From contig NZ_JBITTU010000003.1 in assembly GCF_044542075.1 (NCBI RefSeq), positions 1 through 64,000 on the forward strand: DNA of 64,000 bases. Direction: 5' to 3'. This DNA is from Leeuwenhoekiella sp044542075 (GTDB lineage: Bacteria > Bacteroidota > Bacteroidia > Flavobacteriales > Flavobacteriaceae). A model generated the notes under the pieces. It searched no databases. It worked only from the letters and a program-made list of their open reading frames with translations, and was not told the origin of the DNA. Position numbers and translations under genes: made by a program. Shown here piece by piece: positions 17,558 through 25,737 of the stretch (positions within the stretch are counted from its first letter, which is position 1; each line of letters starts with the position of its first letter).

Positions 17558-17586
17558 TAATTGTCTAGAATTACAGATAATTATTA
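17555..17586 (+). other. Intercistronic hairpin between sufC and sufD
   Basis: TAATAATTGTCT (starting at the sufC stop codon) pairs with AGATAATTATTA across an 8-nt loop, a 12-bp stem with one G-U pair. No U-run follows. It lies 26 bp before the sufD ATG. Confidence 0.45.
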
Positions 17587-17612
17587 AACAATGAATATTG
17601 AATTGAACACTT

Positions 17613-18926
17613 ATGAATCTTAAAGATAAATTACTTTCTTCTTATTTAACATCTCAGGAACATCTTGATTTAGATAATAGCATTCACGATATTAAAGATG
17701 AAGCTATAAAGATTTTTGAAGAAAAAGGTTTCCCTACTAAAAAACAGGAAGATTGGAAATATACGTCACTTAATAGCCTTGTAAAACAGGACTTCAGCTT
17801 AGTTCCTAAGCAGGAAGACACTATAGAGTTTAAAGACGTTAAAAAGTATTTCATTCACGATATAGACACCTATAAGATTGTGTTTATTGATGGTGTTTAC
17901 AGTTCGTACCTTTCAGAGACTACCCATGATGGGGTTGATGTTTGTTTAATGAGTGCAGCGCTTACAAAACCTAAGTATAAGGCTGTAATAGATGTCTATT
18001 TTAATAAAATAGCACCTCAGGATAGCCTAACTTCTTTAAATACAGCTTTTGCTAAAGAAGGGGCCTACATATATGTTCCCAAAGGAAAAGCAGTAAGCAA
18101 GCCTATTCAGATTTTGCATTTTGCTACAGGCAATGAATCAAGCCTAATGTTACAGCCACGTAACTTAATTGTCGCTGAAGAGAACGCAGAAGTACAAATT
18201 ATTGAGCGCCACCAAAGTTTAAATGCAAATGCTGTTTTCACAAATAGTGTTACAGAGATTTATGCAGGTAAGCGTGCAATGGTAGATTACTATAAGATTC
18301 AGAATGATAAAGAAAATGCTTCTCTAATAGATAATACACATATAGATCAACAAGATTCTAGTGAAGTGTCTGTACATACGTTCTCTTTCGGTGGAAAATT
18401 GACACGTAACAATCTTAATTTTTACCAAAATGGGGAGCATAATAATTCCATTTTAAAAGGGGTTACAATAATTGAAGACAAACAACACGTAGATCATAAT
18501 ACATTAGTGCATCACAAGCAGCCTAACTGCGAGAGTCATCAAGATTACAAAGGCATTTTTGATGATAGTTCTACGGGAGTTTTTAATGGTAAAGTACTTG
18601 TAGACAGTATTGCGCAAAAGATTAATGCATACCAGTCTAACAATAATATTCTGGTAAGTGATAAAGCTTCTATAAACTCTAAGCCGCAATTAGAAATATT
18701 TGCAGATGATGTGCGCTGTTCTCACGGTTGTACAATAGGTCAGTTAGATGAAGATGCTTTGTTCTATATGCGTTCCCGAGGTATTGGTGTTAAAGAAGGC
18801 CGTGCTTTATTAATGTATGCTTTTGCAAATAATGTTCTCGAGAGTGTAAAGATACCTCAGTTAAAAGCTCGAATCACAAAACTAATAGCCAACAAATTAG
18901 AGGTGAATTTAGGATTTGACGTGTAG
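17613..18926 (+). CDS. sufD: Fe-S cluster assembly protein SufD
   Basis: The 437-residue SufD is the SufB paralogue that pairs with it in the SufBC2D scaffold. Recognisable parts are the N-terminal helical region with KKQEDWKYT, the beta-helix core with LVAEENAEVQIIERH, KGVTIIEDKQHVDHNTLVHH, and the C-terminal DDVRCSHGCTIGQLDEDALFY with RSRGI, typical of SufD. Length is normal. It is 55 bp after sufC and 93 bp before sufS. Confidence 0.96.
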   Translation: MNLKDKLLSSYLTSQEHLDLDNSIHDIKDEAIKIFEEKGFPTKKQEDWKYTSLNSLVKQDFSLVPKQEDTIEFKDVKKYFIHDIDTYKIVFIDGVYSSYLSETTHDGVDVCLMSAALTKPKYKAVIDVYFNKIAPQDSLTSLNTAFAKEGAYIYVPKGKAVSKPIQILHFATGNESSLMLQPRNLIVAEENAEVQIIERHQSLNANAVFTNSVTEIYAGKRAMVDYYKIQNDKENASLIDNTHIDQQDSSEVSVHTFSFGGKLTRNNLNFYQNGEHNNSILKGVTIIEDKQHVDHNTLVHHKQPNCESHQDYKGIFDDSSTGVFNGKVLVDSIAQKINAYQSNNNILVSDKASINSKPQLEIFADDVRCSHGCTIGQLDEDALFYMRSRGIGVKEGRALLMYAFANNVLESVKIPQLKARITKLIANKLEVNLGFDV

Positions 18927-19019
18927 TAGAATACATTTTGTGTTATAAGAATATATGCACAAAAAGTTAAACTTGAATTGGCTTTAAAATTTAATTGAAA
19001 ACGTTTCTGATAGCTATAT

Positions 19020-20288
19020 ATGCTAACAGAAATAAAACAAGAAATGCTTATGGCTTCAGCTACTGCAACTACCACTTTTGATGTTTCTAAACTACGCGCA
19101 GATTTTCCTATTCTTCAAAGAAAGGTTAACGGGTATCCACTCGTTTATTTAGACAATGCTGCGACCTCTCAAACACCACAACAGGTGATTGATGTTATTG
19201 TAGACTATTATTCAAATTACAATGCCAATATACACAGAGGTGTACATGCTCTTTCTCAAGAGGCTACTGATGCTTATGAGCAGGCACGTATAAAAATTCA
19301 GAAACATTTTAATATTCCTAATTCGTATCAAACCTTATTCACTGCTGGTACGACGCACGGTATTAATATTGTGGCATCGGGATATGCATCACTATTAAAG
19401 ACTGGTGATGAAGTTATGGTATCTGCTTTAGAACATCATTCTAATATTGTGCCCTGGCAAATGTTATGTGAGAAAACCGGCGCGGTGCTTAAGGTTATTC
19501 CTATGTTAGACAGTGGGGAGTTAGATATGAGGGCTTTTGAAGAATTAGTTTCAGAGAACCTAAAACTTGTTTTTGTTAATCATGTGAGTAATGCTTTAGG
19601 AACAATAAATCCTATTGAAGATATTATAAATAAAGCACACGCGGTAGGTGCGGCTGTTTTAGTAGACGGTGCGCAGGCAGCACCTCATATAAAAGCAGAT
19701 GTACAGAGTCTTGATGTAGATTTTTATGTGGTTTCGGCTCATAAAATTTGCGGTCCTACAGGAGTAGGTATGCTCTACGGAAAAGAAGAATTACTTAAAA
19801 TACTACCTCCGTATCAAGGAGGTGGCGAGATGATAGATCAGGTTACTTTTGAGAAAACAACCTATGCTGGTTTGCCCCATAAATTTGAAGCGGGCACACC
19901 TAATATTTGCGGGGGAATTGCTTTTGGAGCTGCTCTTGACTATATGAATGCAATCGGTTTTGATGCAATAGCAAACTATGAGCACGAACTGTTAGAATAT
20001 GCTACTCTCAAGCTCAAAGAGATAGAGGGTTTGCGCATTTATGGGGAATCAAAGCATAAAACGGCTGTGATATCTTTTAATATAAAAGGGATACACCCAT
20101 ATGATATGGGTACTATTTTAGATAAGTTAGGTATTGCAGTACGTACAGGACATCACTGCGCTCAACCTATAATGGACTTTTATAAAATACCCGGTACGGT
20201 ACGAGCTTCATTTTCGTTCTACAATACGTTTAAAGAAATAGATAGTTTAGTAAGTGCGGTTATTAAGGCTAAGAATATGTTGAGTTAA
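19020..20288 (+). CDS. sufS: Cysteine desulfurase SufS
   Basis: The 422-residue PLP enzyme takes sulfur from cysteine and passes it, as persulfide, to SufE for cluster building. The PLP lysine is in SAHKICGPTG, and the catalytic cysteine is in RTGHHCAQP, the type II (SufS) arrangement. AATSQTPQQVID and EHHSNIVPWQ are family motifs. The first ATG is used here; in-frame ATGs at 19044 and 19050 (MASATATTTFDV) are equally likely starts, because family similarity begins at about DVSKLRADFP. Confidence 0.95.
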   Translation: MLTEIKQEMLMASATATTTFDVSKLRADFPILQRKVNGYPLVYLDNAATSQTPQQVIDVIVDYYSNYNANIHRGVHALSQEATDAYEQARIKIQKHFNIPNSYQTLFTAGTTHGINIVASGYASLLKTGDEVMVSALEHHSNIVPWQMLCEKTGAVLKVIPMLDSGELDMRAFEELVSENLKLVFVNHVSNALGTINPIEDIINKAHAVGAAVLVDGAQAAPHIKADVQSLDVDFYVVSAHKICGPTGVGMLYGKEELLKILPPYQGGGEMIDQVTFEKTTYAGLPHKFEAGTPNICGGIAFGAALDYMNAIGFDAIANYEHELLEYATLKLKEIEGLRIYGESKHKTAVISFNIKGIHPYDMGTILDKLGIAVRTGHHCAQPIMDFYKIPGTVRASFSFYNTFKEIDSLVSAVIKAKNMLS

Positions 20289-20351
20289 ATTTAACCTAGT
20301 ATTAGAAGTCTATATCGATGATTACTAGTAATTTCATACAAATTTTAAAAT

Positions 20352-20753
20352 ATGAAAGCAACCACAACCATCTTACTTGTAATTATAATTTGTTTCAGCT
20401 CGTGCAAATCTTCAGATAAGAAAATGCAGGGTCCAAAAGGAGAGTATCTCGTTGAAACAATAGGTAAAGATTCTGTAGCAGATAAACAAATAACGATAAA
20501 ATTTAACCCCGAAAAAGGCCAGATTAATGGTACGGGTGTTTGTAACAGTTATAGTTCTACATACGTTGTAAGTACTGAAAATATAAAGTTTTCGCCTGCA
20601 ATGGCCACAAAAATGATGTGCCCTGAAGGAACTTCTTTAGAGTATAATTTTTTCCAATCTTTAATAAAGGCAAATACCTATAAATTAAAAAAAGGCATTT
20701 TAAGTGTTTATAATGCTGAAAATAAATTGATTTTGACAGCAAAAGAGGATTAA
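20352..20753 (+). CDS. META-domain (HslJ-like) lipoprotein
   Basis: A 133-residue protein with a lipoprotein signal (CFSSC, Cys18) and a META-type domain: GQINGTGVCNSYSSTY, KFSPAMATKMMCP and LILTA near the end. META/HslJ proteins are small envelope proteins linked in E. coli to novobiocin tolerance and heat shock. Two cysteines (in GVCNSY and MMCPEG) could form a disulfide. It lies between sufS and sufE, and its stop codon overlaps the sufE start (TAATG), so it is firmly in the suf operon. Why an envelope protein is coupled to Fe-S assembly is unknown. Confidence 0.85.
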   Translation: MKATTTILLVIIICFSSCKSSDKKMQGPKGEYLVETIGKDSVADKQITIKFNPEKGQINGTGVCNSYSSTYVVSTENIKFSPAMATKMMCPEGTSLEYNFFQSLIKANTYKLKKGILSVYNAENKLILTAKED

Positions 20754-21190
20754 TGAGTATGAGTAGTATACAAGAAATACAAAACGAAATTGTTGAAGAA
20801 TTTGAGATGTTTGATGATTGGATGCAGCGCTATGAATATATGATAGAGTTGGGAAAATCACTACCTCTTATTGATGAAAAATATAAAACTGAAGAATATA
20901 TAATAAAAGGTTGTCAGAGTAAAGTGTGGGTTCACGCAGATCTTAGTGATGATAAGATAGAATTTACTGCAGATAGTGACGCTATTATTACAAAGGGTAT
21001 AATAGCAATTTTAATACGTTCATTTTCTAATCAACCACCACAGGAAATTTTAGATGCAGACACTTCCTTTATTGATAAAATAGGTTTAAAAGAGCATCTT
21101 TCACCTACTCGTGCAAATGGGTTAGTGAGTATGATAAAACAAATTAAATTATACGCAATAGCTTATCAGGCTAAGGCAAATTCTAAGTAA
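20753..21190 (+). CDS. sufE: Sulfur acceptor protein SufE
   Basis: The 145-residue SufE accepts persulfide sulfur from SufS and delivers it to SufB. The acceptor Cys54 sits in IKGCQSKVWV, the family hallmark, and the C-terminal part contains GIIAILIRSFSNQPP. Translation probably begins at the ATG overlapping the META-gene stop codon; the second Met two codons on (MSS) is an alternative. The DUF59 gene starts 6 bp downstream. Confidence 0.95.
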   Translation: MSMSSIQEIQNEIVEEFEMFDDWMQRYEYMIELGKSLPLIDEKYKTEEYIIKGCQSKVWVHADLSDDKIEFTADSDAIITKGIIAILIRSFSNQPPQEILDADTSFIDKIGLKEHLSPTRANGLVSMIKQIKLYAIAYQAKANSK

Positions 21191-21196
21191 GATACT

Positions 21197-21526
21197 ATGA
21201 GCGATACAAAAGAAATAGATACAAAAGAACTTGGCGAAAAAGTCGTTCGTGTTTTAAAAACTATATATGATCCTGAAATCCCAGTTGATATTTATGAATT
21301 GGGATTAATCTACGACGTTTTTGTAAATGAAGATTATGAGACTAAAATTCTCATGACCTTAACAACTCCTAACTGTCCGGTAGCAGAAACGCTTCCTGTA
21401 GAGGTAGAAGAGAAAGTAAAAACTATAGATATGGTTAAAGACTGTGAGGTTGAAATTACTTTCGACCCGCCGTGGACACAAGATCTTATGAGTGATGAAG
21501 CAAAGCTAGAATTAGGATTGCTTTAA
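21197..21526 (+). CDS. sufT: SUF system DUF59/MIP18-family protein (SufT-like)
   Basis: The 109-residue protein has the DUF59 (MIP18/PaaD) domain with DPEIPVDIYELGLIYDV (25-41) and the conserved Cys60 in TTPNCPVAE. Related proteins (SufT, Cia2) help mature Fe-S proteins. It is 6 bp after sufE and 15 bp before DUF2480, tightly within the operon. The gene symbol reflects operon position and domain rather than proven function. Confidence 0.9.
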   Translation: MSDTKEIDTKELGEKVVRVLKTIYDPEIPVDIYELGLIYDVFVNEDYETKILMTLTTPNCPVAETLPVEVEEKVKTIDMVKDCEVEITFDPPWTQDLMSDEAKLELGLL

Positions 21527-21541
21527 AAGTTTTGAAACTTA

Positions 21542-22045
21542 ATGGAGGAAATCATAAATAGAGTAGCAAACAGTAAACTTATCACGTTTAATCTGGAGGA
21601 TTTATATCTTCCGGGTAAACGTGAGGTTATTGATATCTCCCAATGGCTAACTGAAGGTTTTATTTTACGAGAAAAAGACTTTCGGAAAAGCTTAAAAAAC
21701 TATGATTGGTCTGTATATAAAGACACCTTTGTAGCTTTATCTTGTAGCACTGATGCAATCGTACCGGCTTGGGCATTTATGCTCGTCTCAACATATTTAC
21801 AGCCGGTAGCTAAGAAAGTAGTGGTGGGTACTTTAACAGACTTAGAAACGATTTTATATACAGAAGAGATTCAAAAACTTGATGTGTCTGATTATGATGA
21901 CCAGTATGTTATTATAAAGGGATGCTCAAACAAGCCTGTGCCTCAAAACGCTTATATTTTGCTCACTCAAAAATTACAAGCTACAGTAAAGAATCTGATG
22001 TTTGGTGAGGCTTGTTCCTCAGTGCCTCTCTACAAATCTAAATAG
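21542..22045 (+). CDS. DUF2480 family protein, probable SUF accessory factor
   Basis: A 167-residue soluble protein of DUF2480, a family found beside suf genes in Bacteroidota. It has only three cysteines, Cys68 (LSCSTD), Cys128 (KGCSNK) and Cys158 (EACSSVPLYK), each in a small Ser-rich turn, which makes metal or cluster binding possible. It is 15 bp downstream of the SufT-like gene, so it is probably the last gene of the suf transcript. The next gene has its own -7 element. The biochemical function is undescribed as far as I know. Confidence 0.85.
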   Translation: MEEIINRVANSKLITFNLEDLYLPGKREVIDISQWLTEGFILREKDFRKSLKNYDWSVYKDTFVALSCSTDAIVPAWAFMLVSTYLQPVAKKVVVGTLTDLETILYTEEIQKLDVSDYDDQYVIIKGCSNKPVPQNAYILLTQKLQATVKNLMFGEACSSVPLYKSK

Positions 22046-22106
22046 CTTACCACTTAATTTGTTAATATTCTTAAAATTGAAGACTGCGCATGTTTTCTGT
22101 GTGCAG

Positions 22107-22114
22107 TATATTTG
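22107..22114 (+). promoter_or_regulatory. Putative -7 promoter element of the DUF3078 gene
   Basis: TATATTTG, a full TAnnTTTG match 27 bp before the ATG at 22142. It suggests that the DUF3078 gene is transcribed on its own and not only from the suf promoter. Confidence 0.55.
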
Positions 22115-22141
22115 CGCTACAAAACCAACAATTTAAGAAGG

Positions 22142-23089
22142 ATGAAAAAAATTATTTTTATGTTACTGGCTATCTGTAGTTTCAGCTTTATGGAGGCACA
22201 GGAAAAGACAGAGGAAGAACTAAAGCAAGAGATAGCTCCTAAAAAAGCTGAAATTGCAAAACTGCAGAAAGAAGTAGGTACATTACAAGCTCAAATAGAT
22301 AACATGCCAGGTTGGAAGTTTGGTGCATTTGGTACCATAGGAGCAAACTTTAGCAGGTTTAGTAGCTGGTACTCGCAAGGGACACCTAATGTGTCTTCGG
22401 CTAACGCAGCAGTTACTATTAACGCATTTGCAAATAGAAAAGAAGAAAAATACTTCTGGCGTAATGCATTAAATCTAAATTTAGGCTGGGTAAAATTTGA
22501 TGATCGCGATGATCCTAATGATGATGATAGCTTCCGCAATGCTACAGATGTATTCAATATTACGTCACTTTACGGCTATAAATTAAGTGAAAAACTAGCT
22601 GTTTCAACACTTGGTGAATACCGTACTACAATACTTGATAACTTTAATGACCCTGGTTATTTAGACTTGGGTGTGGGTATGACCTGGACTCCAATAACTA
22701 ACTTGACAGTAGTAGTTCACCCATTAAACTACAACTTTGTATTTAGCAGTGGTGAGACGGTATATGAGTCTTCTCTAGGTGCAAAAATTGTTGCAGACTA
22801 TACACGCCAGATTGGTAAAATTGCTTTTAAATCTAATCTTTCAGCTTTCCAAAGCTATAAGAGCAGCGACTATTCAAACTTTACGTGGATCAATGCCTTC
22901 AACTACAAATTATTTAACAATATAGGTGTTGGTTTTGAAGTAGGCTTGCGCGGTAACAAGCAAGAGAACTTAGCGAATGCTATTGAAGAAGCTGCGGCAT
23001 TAACTCCTCCGGGAACTGTACCTACTTTTGATAGTATAGACAGCCAGTTACAATCGTACTATATTTTAGGGCTTACCTATTCGTTTTAA
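22142..23089 (+). CDS. DUF3078 family outer-membrane beta-barrel protein
   Basis: The 315-residue product starts with a Sec signal peptide (MKKIIFMLLAICSFSFMEAQ), then a short coiled coil (KTEEELKQEIAPKKAEIAKL), then a series of amphipathic beta-strands ending in YILGLTYSF, an outer-membrane barrel ending in Phe. This matches the DUF3078 family of Bacteroidota. The frame extends upstream to a TTG at 22112, but the ATG at 22142, with AAGAAGG just before it, gives the proper signal peptide. The function is unknown. A strong palindromic terminator follows. Confidence 0.88.
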   Translation: MKKIIFMLLAICSFSFMEAQEKTEEELKQEIAPKKAEIAKLQKEVGTLQAQIDNMPGWKFGAFGTIGANFSRFSSWYSQGTPNVSSANAAVTINAFANRKEEKYFWRNALNLNLGWVKFDDRDDPNDDDSFRNATDVFNITSLYGYKLSEKLAVSTLGEYRTTILDNFNDPGYLDLGVGMTWTPITNLTVVVHPLNYNFVFSSGETVYESSLGAKIVADYTRQIGKIAFKSNLSAFQSYKSSDYSNFTWINAFNYKLFNNIGVGFEVGLRGNKQENLANAIEEAAALTPPGTVPTFDSIDSQLQSYYILGLTYSF

Positions 23090-23112
23090 TTAGCAAAAGC
23101 ATTTAAAATAAG

Positions 23113-23145
23113 AAAATCCGATACAATTGTATCGGATTTTTTTTT
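23113..23145. terminator. Palindromic bidirectional terminator
   Basis: A perfect 28-bp inverted repeat (centre CAATTG, arms AAAATCCGATA and TATCGGATTTT) followed by a T-run on the plus strand. It lies between the convergent DUF3078 and hflX genes and can serve both. Confidence 0.85.
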
Positions 23146-23173
23146 GCATTTAGAATTTACGTAAGACCTAGGC

Positions 23174-24406
23174 TTATTCTTCCTCGTCATCATTACCTGT
23201 ATACAAATCGTACTCAGGATATAAGAAACTATTATAAGGAAAACGTGTAATGTGTATCTCACGTACACGCTCATATACCTTTTTCTTAAAGGCATCCATA
23301 TTATCCTTATTTAATGCCGAAATGAAAATAGCATCACCATCTGCTCTAGACATCCAGGTACGTTCCCATTCTTCAAGGGTAAAATGTTCTTCAGTACGTT
23401 CGGTTACCAGATCATCATCGTCAATTGTTTTATGCGTATAGGCATCAATTTTATTAAACACCATAAGCATAGGCTTATCTCTTCCGCCTATTTCATCCAT
23501 AATTTGATTTACTGATGCAATATGATCTTCAAATTGCGGATGAGAAATATCTACAATATGTAATAATAAATCTGCTTCGCGCACCTCATCTAATGTGCTT
23601 TTAAAAGACTCTACGAGCTGCGTAGGCAGCTTTCTTATAAATCCTACTGTATCACTCAGCAGAAAGGGCAGGTTACGTATAACCACCTTGCGTACTGTTG
23701 TATCTAATGTTGCAAACAATTTATTTTCAGCAAAAACTTCACTTTTGCTAATTACATTCATTAAAGTAGACTTACCTACGTTAGTGTACCCTACTAACGC
23801 TACGCGTACTAAAGCACCACGATTGCCACGTTGTACAGCTTGTTGACGGTCTATTTTTTCTAATTTCTTTTTAAGTAAGGAGATGCGATCACGTACAATA
23901 CGTCTATCTGTTTCGATCTCCGTTTCACCGGGTCCGCGCATTCCTATACCTCCACGCTGCCGCTCAAGGTGAGTCCACATACCTGCAAGGCGTGGTAATA
24001 AATATTCATATTGAGCAAGCTCTACCTGTGTACGCGCATAACTGGTCTGTGCACGCTGGGCAAAAATATCTAGAATCAGGTTAGTACGATCTACGACCTT
24101 ACATTTGAGTATTTTTTCAATATTCTTTTGCTGTGCCGGGCTCAACTCATCATCAAAAATTGCAGTACCTACTTCATATTGTTCAACATAAGCACGTACT
24201 TCTTCCATCTTACCGGTTCCTAAAAACGTTTTAGGATTGGGAGATTCCATTTTTTGAGTAAAGCGTTTCAGCACTTCACCACCTGCGGTGTATGATAAAA
24301 ACTCGAGCTCATCAAGATACTCAGTCGATTTTTCTTCGTCCTGAAACTGCGTGATTACACCGATTAAGACGGTTTTCTCGTATTCTATTGTATTCTCTTC
24401 TATCAT
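23174..24406 (-). CDS. hflX: Ribosome-associated GTPase HflX
   Basis: The 410-residue GTPase matches HflX, which splits stalled or stressed ribosomes. The N-terminal subdomain has FLGTGKMEEV and FDDELSPAQQKN. RGPGETEIETDRR precedes the G domain, which carries G1 GYTNVGKST (206-214), G3 DTVGFIRKLP and G4 NKID. The C-terminus is acidic (GNDDEEE). Length is normal. It converges on DUF3078 and is divergent from the endonuclease gene; TATCTTTA 17 bp before the ATG may be the -7 element. Confidence 0.95.
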   Translation of the reverse strand: MIEENTIEYEKTVLIGVITQFQDEEKSTEYLDELEFLSYTAGGEVLKRFTQKMESPNPKTFLGTGKMEEVRAYVEQYEVGTAIFDDELSPAQQKNIEKILKCKVVDRTNLILDIFAQRAQTSYARTQVELAQYEYLLPRLAGMWTHLERQRGGIGMRGPGETEIETDRRIVRDRISLLKKKLEKIDRQQAVQRGNRGALVRVALVGYTNVGKSTLMNVISKSEVFAENKLFATLDTTVRKVVIRNLPFLLSDTVGFIRKLPTQLVESFKSTLDEVREADLLLHIVDISHPQFEDHIASVNQIMDEIGGRDKPMLMVFNKIDAYTHKTIDDDDLVTERTEEHFTLEEWERTWMSRADGDAIFISALNKDNMDAFKKKVYERVREIHITRFPYNSFLYPEYDLYTGNDDEEE

Positions 24407-24481
24407 AAGATTAAGTAAGGTGTAAAGATAACGATTTAGACGCTAAGCTTTTCTTAAATTGAACCCACCAAAATCATAAAC

Positions 24482-25432
24482 ATGCCTCTAAATAAACTGT
24501 CGATTGCTTTTTACAATCTTGAAAATCTTTTTGACACGCAGAATGATCCCAACATCTTTGATGACGACTTTACTCCCAAGGGAGATTTGAAATGGGATGC
24601 GATACGTTATGCTAAAAAATTAAATAATCAAGGCACTATTATTGCTGAAATAGGAAAAGAAGAAACCGGCAGTTCTCCCATTTTATTAGGTGTTGCTGAA
24701 GTAGAAAATAAAAAAGTACTGAACGATCTCATAACTACTGAAGCTTTAAAAAATCTCAATTACGCGTTTGTTCATCACAACTCACCAGATGAGCGGGGTA
24801 TAGATACAGCTTTGTTGTATAACAAAGATCATTTTGAGGTTTTAGAATCTAGAAGCTACTCACTTCATTTAAAAACTGCGGAAGGTTTACGTGATTTTAC
24901 ACGTGATATTTTATATGTACACGGCAAATTAGAGGGTGTTTCAGTGTATATTCTTGTTAACCACTGGCCGTCTAGACGAGAAGGTCTTGAAGAATCTAAC
25001 CCAAAACGAATTCTGGCTGCAAAACGCAACCGTGAAATTTTACAGGAAATACAATCAAAAGATCCGGAAGCACGAATTATAATTATGGGTGATTTTAATG
25101 ATGATCCACAAAGTGAGGCGGTACGTGATTATCTCGTTTCTACAGACTTTTACAACCCGATGATATTTCTGCTAACGCGTTATGCAGGATCTTTAACCCA
25201 CCGTGGTGACTGGTATTTATTTGATCAAATAATCTTATCGCCAAACTGGATGAAGGCGTATGAGAACCCATTAGAATATGTAAAATCTGCGATTTTTAAT
25301 CCTGCTCACTTAGCTGAAGCAGCGGGGAAGTATAGAGGAAATCCCTTGCGTACGTATGCGGGAGATAACTATCTGGGAGGACCCAGTGATCACTTCCCGG
25401 TGTATATAATTTTTAAAACTGAAAAAAATTAG
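24482..25432 (+). CDS. Endonuclease/exonuclease/phosphatase family protein, cytoplasmic
   Basis: A 316-residue protein of the EEP (DNase I-like) superfamily. Conserved motifs are FYNLENLFDT, the metal-binding Glu in GVAEVENK, DERGIDTALLY, NHWPSR, the MGDFNDDP aspartate/asparagine motif and the C-terminal GGPSDHFPVY with its catalytic His. It has no signal peptide. It is a paralogue of the secreted protein at 30883-31944, with the same motifs in the same order. Substrates may be DNA, RNA or phosphoesters. The 3' end overlaps the convergent DUF1456 gene by 4 bp. Confidence 0.9.
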   Translation: MPLNKLSIAFYNLENLFDTQNDPNIFDDDFTPKGDLKWDAIRYAKKLNNQGTIIAEIGKEETGSSPILLGVAEVENKKVLNDLITTEALKNLNYAFVHHNSPDERGIDTALLYNKDHFEVLESRSYSLHLKTAEGLRDFTRDILYVHGKLEGVSVYILVNHWPSRREGLEESNPKRILAAKRNREILQEIQSKDPEARIIIMGDFNDDPQSEAVRDYLVSTDFYNPMIFLLTRYAGSLTHRGDWYLFDQIILSPNWMKAYENPLEYVKSAIFNPAHLAEAAGKYRGNPLRTYAGDNYLGGPSDHFPVYIIFKTEKN

Positions 25433-25722
25433 TCTTTATTAGTACTTCGCTTCTTTTTTTCTTCAGTTTTAGAGGCATCCTTTTTTGGTCTTTTATCTGG
25501 CATGGGGCCTCGCATATGAATAACTAATCCGTTTAAGAAATTGCGAAGAAATTGATCTCCACATTCTACATACTTGGGGTGGTCTTCGCTTCTAAAAATT
25601 GCACCTAATTCACTTTTAGTAACTGCAAAATCTACTAGGGCACAAATTTTTACGATATCATCATCGCGTAATTTTAATGCTACCCTCAATTTTTTAAAAA
25701 CGTCGTTATTTGATAAAGCCAT
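25429..25722 (-). CDS. DUF1456 (YehS-like) protein, single-domain form
   Basis: A 97-residue cytoplasmic protein with one DUF1456 unit: MALSNNDVFKKLRVALKL, then LVDFAVTKSELGAIFR and YVECGDQFLRNFLNGLVI. E. coli YehS is about 156 residues and carries two such units, so this is a half-length form followed by a Lys-rich tail (KKKRSTNKD). It is 15 bp downstream of the deformylase gene, in the same direction, and probably co-transcribed. The function is unknown. Confidence 0.82.
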   Translation of the reverse strand: MALSNNDVFKKLRVALKLRDDDIVKICALVDFAVTKSELGAIFRSEDHPKYVECGDQFLRNFLNGLVIHMRGPMPDKRPKKDASKTEEKKKRSTNKD

Positions 25723-25737
25723 AGCCGCAAAAATAGT

